Below, in pieces: positions 61,901 to 64,000 of a stretch of 64,000 bases of DNA. The translations under genes and the position numbers were made by a program. Numbering within the stretch: the first letter of the stretch is position 1; each line of letters opens with the position of its first letter. The notes beneath the pieces are model-generated. The model saw nothing but the letters and a program-made list of their open reading frames with translations, had not been told where the DNA came from and did not search any database. Origin of the DNA: Gordionus sp. m RMFG-2023 (taxonomy: Eukaryota > Nematomorpha > Gordioida > Chordodea > Parachordodidae); the NCBI RefSeq assembly GCF_954871325.1, contig NC_088775.1, positions 82,623,561-82,687,560 on the forward strand, written 5' to 3'.

Positions 61901-62574
61901 GATATAAGGAGAGTAAAAGTCATTTGTATAGTACTCTTGGGGGAGATTTGGGAGATTTAAAAAATGGACATTATTCAATTGAGAACACTAAAGATTTTAG
62001 ATTTAACCGTGTCATAAACGACGTTCTGAACATGAATCCGACAATATTTTTGAATCACAATAATGTCAGATATCTGGATTATAGATCAAACATCAGAATT
62101 ATGAAAACTACTGATAATAGTGCCTTATCAGATGATATCGAAAATCAACAAATTAGCTTAAAAAATTTAGAATTAAACACTAATACCGAAGCGTCCGACC
62201 TTCACCCATCCATAGATTTACAATATGATAAAGGTGTTCTATCGATGCAGGATAAAGATAAAAAAAATGAGAATTCTCATGGGTATAAAATAGTAAAAAG
62301 CGAACAAAACACGAATAGCGGTATTCCGCATGAACGATGTTCAAAACGCATCTATAAAAAGCATGAATATAACCCTCTTACACATATTTTTTCAAAAATG
62401 TCATCGAGATATAAAGATAAATCAATCGCTACTAATAAACCTTGCAGAATATCCCCAAATAATATAAATTTCCTTCGTATATTTAAAAAGACCAACGATC
62501 AAAACAAACTCTCTGTACCTAAAATTTATGTAACTGCCGCTGATAACGATGGAAGCGATCAAAATGACGATTAA
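25774..62574 (+). CDS. Class A (rhodopsin-like) G-protein-coupled receptor, peptide-receptor-like, three exons with a 33-kb intron
   Basis: Exons 25774-25954, 59125-60335 and 61546-62574 give 806 residues; the junctions are phase 1 (G+GC = Gly61) and phase 0. Seven membrane segments: TM1 about 14-37 with Asn29 (1.50); TM2 about 47-70, spanning the first junction, with Pro66 (2.59); TM3 about 84-108, then D-R-Y at 111-113; TM4 about 129-153 with Trp138; TM5 about 415-445 with Pro430 and Tyr438; TM6 about 475-500 with C-S-V-P at 488-491; TM7 about 515-531 ending H-V-G-L-Y, then helix 8 F-N-K-T-Y-R-K-A-F-C. These are class A landmarks and look closest to invertebrate peptide receptors; ligand and subfamily are unknown. 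Extracellular loop 2 is about 260 residues (usual: 20-40) and the tail about 265. Asp2.50 is Tyr57, Trp6.48 is Ser489 and Asn7.49-Pro7.50 is His-Val, so signalling may be atypical. Confidence 0.85.
26575..26750. repeat. Palindromic MITE, diverged copy
   Basis: Keeps TATTAAACAGCTCTATTTC, CAATCCCTCGAGATTTTGTT, TAATAGATGTCCAAACCTTT and a decayed right arm. More diverged than the adjacent copy at 26926. Confidence 0.5.
26926..27143. repeat. Palindromic MITE copy
   Basis: Left arm GTAGTTAAATGGCTCGATTT, then ACGGGTAACTCAATATTTTA and GATGTCCAAACGTGCCATCT. Right side CAGGCTTGCCTGATATTTTT, TCGGCTCAAATCAAGCCA and TTTAACAACTCTAG. Both arms are well kept. Confidence 0.8.
27440..27642. repeat. Palindromic MITE copy
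   Basis: Left arm AATGGTGTTATACAGTTC and GGTTAACTCAATATTTTATC. Right arm AAAATATTGAGTTATCC, AGGCTCAAATCGAACCGATT and AACAACACC. It lies 40 bp upstream of hAT copy 2. Confidence 0.75.
28015..29345 (+). pseudogene. hAT transposase remnant, copy 2
   Basis: Shows the same blocks as copy 1: I-T-E-I-S-Q-W, then Q-A-H-R and V-E-E-Y, L-L-D-F-Y-Y-E-D-V-K-V-S-Y-D-A-L-L-A-E, T-N-E-R-T-F-S-F-L-R-R, and after the nested element R-S-T-T-S-E-S-R-L-K-G-L-D-L-L-N-I. It retains a segment of roughly 85 bp (about 28470-28560) that copy 1 lacks. Several stops interrupt it. Confidence 0.85.
28826..29247. repeat. GC-rich GGCCCGG fold-back element nested in hAT copy 2
   Basis: Begins CAGAGGCCTGCAG and ends CTGCAGGTCTCTG. 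The interior is a degenerate tandem array, period near 45-50 bp, of (G)GCCCGGCCCGG followed by T and A runs. It is inserted immediately after the F-L-R-R-I codons of the transposase, the same position as in copy 1. Confidence 0.85.
29914..30047 (-). pseudogene. hAT transposase C-terminal fragment
   Basis: The minus-strand frame reads P-R-L-T-N-L-A-R-K-V-L-C-I-P-A-I-S-T-L-K-E-S, then a hydrophobic end and TGA. This is the hAT dimerisation region (family pattern L-A-x-L-A-R-K-x-L-x-I-P-A-T-S-x-x-S-E-R-x-F-S). The E-R-x-F-S signature is degraded. The type is ZBED/Ac-like and differs from copies 1-3. It lies 280 bp downstream of hAT copy 2 in opposite orientation, so it is a separate, older insertion. 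Confidence 0.7.
31150..31400. repeat. GC-rich fold-back element, diverged copy
   Basis: CGGGCCGGGCCAGG near the left and TCGGACCAGGTCGAGCATG near the right. TCTAATAT followed by T runs occurs in both halves. It is AT-decayed compared with the copies at 24074 and 28826. Confidence 0.5.
32845..32989. repeat. Palindromic MITE, left part (split by an insertion)
   Basis: Left arm GGTGAACGGCTCGATTTGATC, then AAACTCAATATTTTAACCAG, AAACCTCGAGATTTCGCTAA and CAAAATATTCAGGCTAACGTA. It continues at 34743. Confidence 0.8.
33525..33820. repeat. Tandem repeat, period about 135-144 bp
   Basis: The words ATTATCAGGCTAAA, AAAATGTCCATATC, TTGAATCATATTATATTG and GTTAGATATAATTCA recur with TCAGGC at 33525, 33669 and 33804. 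That is two full units and the start of a third. Confidence 0.8.
33841..34190. repeat. Tandem duplication, period 173 bp
   Basis: TGTGACAATATATAATATAT at 33841 recurs at 34014, and the following 170 bp match closely (TTTAGTTTGCAAGATATTTA, AATCAATCA, TTATATAATAATTATTATTT). Two units. Confidence 0.9.
34743..34809. repeat. Palindromic MITE, right part
   Basis: Resumes with TTTCTGGATAAAATATTGAT and ends TCAAATCGAACCGTTTAACA ACACC, completing the copy begun at 32845. Confidence 0.8.
34810..39565. other. Intron stretch without a recognisable gene
   Basis: Within the inferred GPCR intron. Features seen: a C run at about 34893; TCTGCAGGTCTCTGG at about 35214, possibly the orphan right end of a GC-rich fold-back; paired CGCGAATTCGCG-like words near 37004 and 37060; and short CTTT repeats near 38335. 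No exon-like segment is convincing. Confidence 0.5.
39566..41110 (+). mobile_element. hAT-family DNA transposon, copy 3 (different subfamily)
   Basis: Left end CAGGCGCGTAACCAATGG and right end CTGGATACGCCACTG are inverted copies of the CAGTGGCGTA-type hAT terminus. Flanks GATCTATA (39558-39565) and GATCCTAA (41111-41118) share 5 of 8 bases, so the target duplication is imperfect. A G-rich block is just inside the left end, and a C run follows at about 39651. The transposase remnant inside differs from copies 1 and 2. Length is 1,545 bp. Confidence 0.85.
39942..40684 (+). pseudogene. hAT transposase remnant, copy 3 (DUF4371/zf-MYM type)
   Basis: Begins with an ATG frame containing I-S-L-L-N-S-I-E-Q-S-E-F-I-I-A, typical of DUF4371 hAT proteins, and then shifts frame. 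A segment with S-I-Y-I-P-F, altered here, and P-K-D-P-S-S-F follows near 40170-40280. 40371-40580 encodes the dimerisation region with I-L-A-C-L-P-I-T-T-C-T-N-E-R-T-F-S-N-L-R. The C-terminal R-L-N-G-L-A-L-L-N-I-H-R-D-L lies in another frame from about 40565, so there is a frameshift near 40560. The N-terminal zinc finger is missing. Inactive. Confidence 0.88.
41570..41880 (+). repeat. Dispersed repeat, copy B (shared with 16720-16985)
   Basis: Starts near GGTGTATCCAGAATTTG with a G run, like a hAT terminus. It then carries GACCTTTGGCTATATTATAT, the T-rich middle, ATGATATATTGTC, GGGAGAGGGAGGTGGGGGAG and AATTAGCTTAAAATGATATT, in the same order as copy A. No coding potential. Confidence 0.6.
43292..43433. 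repeat. Palindromic MITE, internally deleted copy
   Basis: Ends TTAGTGTTGTTAAAAAATC and TTTTTAACAACACTAA with TA borders. The middle keeps TAAATGTCCAAACTTTTCTG. The right half is largely deleted. Confidence 0.75.
44408..44640 (+). repeat. Diverged repeat pair, copy 1, with a coding-like segment
   Basis: GCCGCACGTACTTGTA and the following AAAGAAGAGTTGGGC...AGCCTATAC recur in diverged form at 47832-47912. From 44503, after an acceptor-like TTAATTTAG, 44 codons are open, including G-K-P-H-V-L-V-H-T-T-I-R-K-L-N and L-S-K-E-E-L-G-K-K. This could be an old transposon protein or an exon. The presence of a second decayed copy favours a repeat. Confidence 0.35.
45372..45551 (+). pseudogene. Coding-like fragment, family unknown
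   Basis: A frame of about 58 codons without ATG reads N-K-L-T-N-K-V-K-E-Q-V-N-L-V-K-N-F-L-Q-D-N and K-D-K-I-I-K-M-L-E-S-Y-E-A-I-I before its stop. It is amphipathic and protein-like. No homologue is recognised and no clear splice sites frame it. Confidence 0.25.
46482..46542. repeat. Minimal MITE derivative (about 60 bp)
   Basis: CTAGGGTTTGTTAAAAAGCC and GGATCTTTTAACAACTAG face each other with only about 20 bp between, keeping just the two ends of the MITE family. Confidence 0.5.
46668..47659. mobile_element. 1-kb fold-back element with arms of about 300 bp
   Basis: The left arm at 46668-46976 matches the reverse complement of 47340-47659 over about 300 bp with indels. Shared words from the outside in: ATATCAAATCAATCAA, CTTCAGAATTTT/CCTCAGAATTTT, CTCGCTAAGAT, TTTTTGACAAA, AATAAATTGAGTTAGAGC/AATAAATTAAGTTAGAGC, AGCAATAATTTAAAT and TAAATAAATGTGA. 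The unique centre of about 360 bp has a G run and no open frame. No transposase is seen. Such arms are typical of fold-back or non-autonomous DNA transposons. Confidence 0.85.
47815..47950 (+). repeat. Diverged repeat pair, copy 2
   Basis: GCCGCACATACTTGTA and GAAATGGGCCAATAAAGATAGCCCATAC correspond to the segment at 44535-44620. The frame is not conserved between the two. Confidence 0.35.
48478..48540. repeat. GC-rich fold-back element, left-end fragment
   Basis: AGTGATCTGCATCGGGCC, then TAATTTTTCAAGCCTGGCCC, is nearly identical to the left end of the copy at 9027 and breaks off after about 60 bp. Confidence 0.75.
49660..49800 (+). repeat. tRNA-like decayed sequence (SINE or pseudo-tRNA)
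   Basis: TAATTAAGTGATA resembles an A box and TTATTGGGTTCATATCCTG a B box/T-arm at tRNA-like spacing. The stems do not close. It is similar in kind to 17508-17620. Confidence 0.35.
50423..50707 (+). other. 94-codon open frame, probably non-coding
   Basis: This frame is rich in Phe, Ile, Lys and Asn with no recognisable domain, as expected by chance in T/A-rich DNA. It lies in the inferred GPCR intron. Recorded only because of its length. Confidence 0.15.
51150..51300. repeat. Degenerate tandem repeat of TTCTCTATAAAATCA type
   Basis: About nine variants of (T)TTCTATAAAAT(C)A with spacing of 14-18 bp lie in a row from CATTTTCTATAAAATCA to GTTTCTCTGTAATG. Confidence 0.7.
51805..52107 (+). CDS. 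Hypothetical exon inside the GPCR intron
   Basis: About 100 codons are open from after a TGA at 51802 to TAG at 52107. There is no ATG near the start, so it would have to be an internal or terminal exon. Composition is mixed and protein-like (G-E-N-P-S-S-C-V-G-L-Y-R-I-D-I-L-A-K). The opposite strand is also open from an ATG (51699-51905), so the coding strand is not certain. No family is recognised. It could be a nested gene, an old transposon protein or chance. Confidence 0.25.
   Translation, partial: QIRNVLILKFLDFDTLGENPSSCVGLYRIDILAKSNNYENSISQAGNSKINRYSFLKNVYFVNLVTKTLKNFGHKSSSKIYREKSYLFNDKILLSGRILP
53081..53267. repeat. Palindromic MITE copy
   Basis: Left arm TAGTAGTGCGGCTCATTTAAG, then GCCGATTTTTAAAAGCAGCT. 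Right side TAAAATATTGAGATAGCCG and TTTTTAAAAATCGACTCAAA, ending GAGCCGTTTAACAACAATA. The segment before the centre is partly deleted. Confidence 0.75.
53268..59124. other. 3' part of the GPCR intron without a recognisable gene
   Basis: GAGAGACCGGGGATAAGTG at 54533 and GTCCCCGATCTTACCCC at about 55091 may be the two ends of a decayed element related to 32990-34735. Other features: a GAAA microsatellite at 54898-54935, G or C runs near 55830-55850 and 57230, and GGTC/GACC-rich blocks at 58385-58480 and 58785-58860 that may be the two halves of a fold-back. Confidence 0.45.
54898..54935. repeat. GAAA microsatellite (impure)
   Basis: GAAGGAAAGAAAAAAAGAAA followed by further AGAAAGAAAGAAA units. 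Confidence 0.8.
59125..60335 (+). CDS. GPCR exon 2 (rest of TM2 to TM5, with very long extracellular loop 2)
   Basis: Follows the acceptor AAAAATATTTAG and opens with GC, completing Gly61, then F-L-M-L-P-L-Y, the normal second half of a class A TM2. It contains TM3, D-R-Y, TM4 with W138 and TM5 with P430. Between TM4 and TM5 is a loop of about 260 residues with three cysteines (305, 319, 408) and sequons N-K-T, N-D-T, N-D-S, N-S-T and N-S-S. It ends R-A-L-Q with donor GTATTA, phase 0. Reading on would enter a TA microsatellite and stop. Confidence 0.9.
60784..61188. repeat. Probable fold-back element in GPCR intron 2
   Basis: GTGTGTTAACGGGTTTGAACC near the left and GGTTTAAACC...TCTGAATCACAC near the right are imperfect inverted copies, about 380 bp apart. 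Belongs to the GGTTTGAACC/CGGTT group seen at 817. It lies within intron 60336-61545. Confidence 0.4.
61546..62574 (+). CDS. GPCR exon 3 (TM6, TM7, C-terminal tail)
   Basis: Follows TTTAAATAG and starts I-L-A-I-Q-R-S-L-R-A-I-K-M-M, continuing the third intracellular loop into TM6. TM6 has C-S-V-P. TM7 ends in Y529 (7.53), and helix 8 has R-K-A-F-C with a likely palmitoylated Cys541. The tail of about 265 residues is rich in Ser, Lys and Asn, has no membrane segment, and ends S-D-Q-N-D-D then TAA. Confidence 0.9.
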   Translation: MLAIQRSLRAIKMMIALLILYSMCSVPFYVLAILELVDHLDFSFNYFHLHNILILTDHWFHVGLYLYFNKTYRKAFCRTFEQLFYYLYTLTISTFRSSCIYQGHHSDQERKVLLRESKRYKESKSHLYSTLGGDLGDLKNGHYSIENTKDFRFNRVINDVLNMNPTIFLNHNNVRYLDYRSNIRIMKTTDNSALSDDIENQQISLKNLELNTNTEASDLHPSIDLQYDKGVLSMQDKDKKNENSHGYKIVKSEQNTNSGIPHERCSKRIYKKHEYNPLTHIFSKMSSRYKDKSIATNKPCRISPNNINFLRIFKKTNDQNKLSVPKIYVTAADNDGSDQNDD

Positions 62575-64000
62575 CATTATATAATGATATAATATTTTAT
62601 TTAGATTAAAATATATAAGAAATTTAGTATATTTCATGAATTATACTAATTATAGAAGACATATATTATTTATAATAATATTAGATAGCTATAAAAATAA
62701 CATCTAATGAAAGATATCGATAGATAGGATTCTATTAAAATGAGATTAATCTTTTATGCACGTATAGAATATTAACATTTAATATTATGGATGTATCACA
62801 TCGCAACGTTACTATTTTTAATAAAAATCATTGATTTAAATATCACACTATTCTATTAATAATATGTGTATACTTTATTATTGTGGCTTAAAAGTTTCAA
62901 GAATATTTTAATATATTAGTTGTATTTTCTAATTTCAATGAAAGTCCAACTCCGAGGTCACATGAATGTTTAATGAGGTCATTTGAAATCCTTTTCTTTT
63001 ATAAAGATTTCCTTTTTTACCGAAATCTTTATATTTAGATAAAGGTATATAATTCCATTATATTATGCATTTCTATGAATAGAATTTTTTTTAACACATT
63101 AATAATTAATATTTTTTATACTCTTAATAAAATTAAAAGCTTTCCAACAAAAAAAAAGCAATTTCCCAATTTTAAAATTAATGTGACACACAATGAAGAA
63201 TTAATTATGTGTTGTTAGTTTTCATATATAAAATATCTATCTATATTTATAAGCATACCTAATAAAATTTTAATTAGACATTACACAAATATTAATTTGA
63301 ACATCTTGGATCTTTTACTTTAGTTTATATAAATAAAACTTTTATATATAAAAAATTTTTATATCAACATTATTTTAATAAGACTAAACATGAAAAAAAA
63401 ACCTTGCAAAATTTATTTTCAATATAATAATTATTTTTAAAAAAAATTGATTATTATTAAAGTAAGGATAATTGTCTAAAATATATTACTTATGGGATAT
63501 ATTCCTTATAACTACCCAAATATTACTAATCCATATTTAAGTTTTGGGTGGTTGGAGGAGGGGGGATAAAACAATATTTCTATCTATTCCCTTTTTGAAT
63601 TAATTATAGATAATACCCATGGTTACGCCTATGGTTCCATGTTGTAAAAGCTTTTGAAAATGTTATGTAGTAATTCTTTGGACATGGTAGTATTGGCGAG
63701 CCTAATGGGATTAAAATATCATGAGTGATTATTTTGTAGCTTACCAAATTGGGTGGTTTGTTACTAATAATTTTGTTTTATTAATATTGAATCTGAGGTC
63801 TAAAACATGGGATTTAGTGTCCAAATATTGTAAAGAACTAAGTACATTATCTAGGGACTACATATGGTAGCGGAGACCGGGGCTATATACGACAATTTTG
63901 ATTTAGAAGGCCATGAAATTTTGAAAATAAGATTTTCGCAAAAATAACTATATGTGTGGGAACCCCTATCATTAGGCTAAATTTTTTTATGCTAAATAAT
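62575..64000. other. Downstream flank of the GPCR gene
   Basis: No gene seen. GGAGACCGGGGCTATATACG at about 63872 looks like a terminus of the GGGGAGACC-type elements, possibly an element that continues past the window. A G run is at about 63556. Confidence 0.5.

Overview
The window is AT-rich animal (metazoan) nuclear DNA. Genes are split by introns of very uneven length, and most of the rest is decayed DNA transposons and fold-back repeats. The species cannot be named from the sequence. Two host genes can be assembled from phase-matched exons. No bacterial-type operon, rRNA, CRISPR array or intact tRNA was seen.

(1) 8150-12072, + strand: a four-exon neudesin-like gene. This is a secreted protein of the MAPR (cytochrome-b5-like) family. 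It has a signal peptide, the core motifs around V-F-D-V-T and L-A-G-K-D-V-S-R-A, and an unusual lysine-rich and Ser/Thr/Lys tail of about 190 residues. (2) 25774-62574, + strand: a class A (rhodopsin-like) GPCR in three exons, 806 residues. Exon 1 (TM1 and half of TM2) is separated from exon 2 by an inferred intron of 33,170 bp. That single intron fills more than half of the window and holds most of its transposons. The receptor has an extracellular loop 2 of roughly 260 residues and lacks several residues that are near-universal in class A receptors. A third locus is one convincing 3'-terminal exon on the minus strand at 19367-19519, whose family and upstream exons I could not identify.

Mobile DNA: three hAT elements have terminal inverted repeats. 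Copies 1 (2528-4257) and 2 (27683-29628) have perfect 8-bp target duplications, and copy 3 (39566-41110) an imperfect one. A fourth hAT fragment lies at 29914-30047 (minus). Copies 1 and 2 carry the same GC-rich fold-back element inserted at the same codon of the transposase, so an already interrupted element went on moving. Relatives of that GC-rich 'GGCCCGG' element recur at 9027, 24074, 31150 and 48478. A palindromic MITE family with TTTAACAACACTA ends and apparent TA targets is present in about ten copies. One copy (32845-34809) is split by a 1.75-kb element with its own inverted ends and internal tandem repeats. A separate 1-kb fold-back with roughly 300-bp arms lies at 46668-47659. A degraded gag-like retroelement fossil (about 14640-15060) is followed after about 450 bp by a 208-bp AATAG satellite. 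Long poly-G/poly-C runs in an otherwise AT-rich background sit at several transposon ends.

Layout: 1-2527 no gene; 2528-4257 hAT 1; 4266-8149 no certain gene, one candidate exon; 8150-12072 neudesin-like gene; 12073-25773 intergenic with fossils, a satellite and the minus-strand exon; 25774-62574 GPCR gene with its transposon-filled intron 1; 62575-64000 no gene seen. Nothing links the two host genes functionally beyond both fitting the secretory/cell-surface route.
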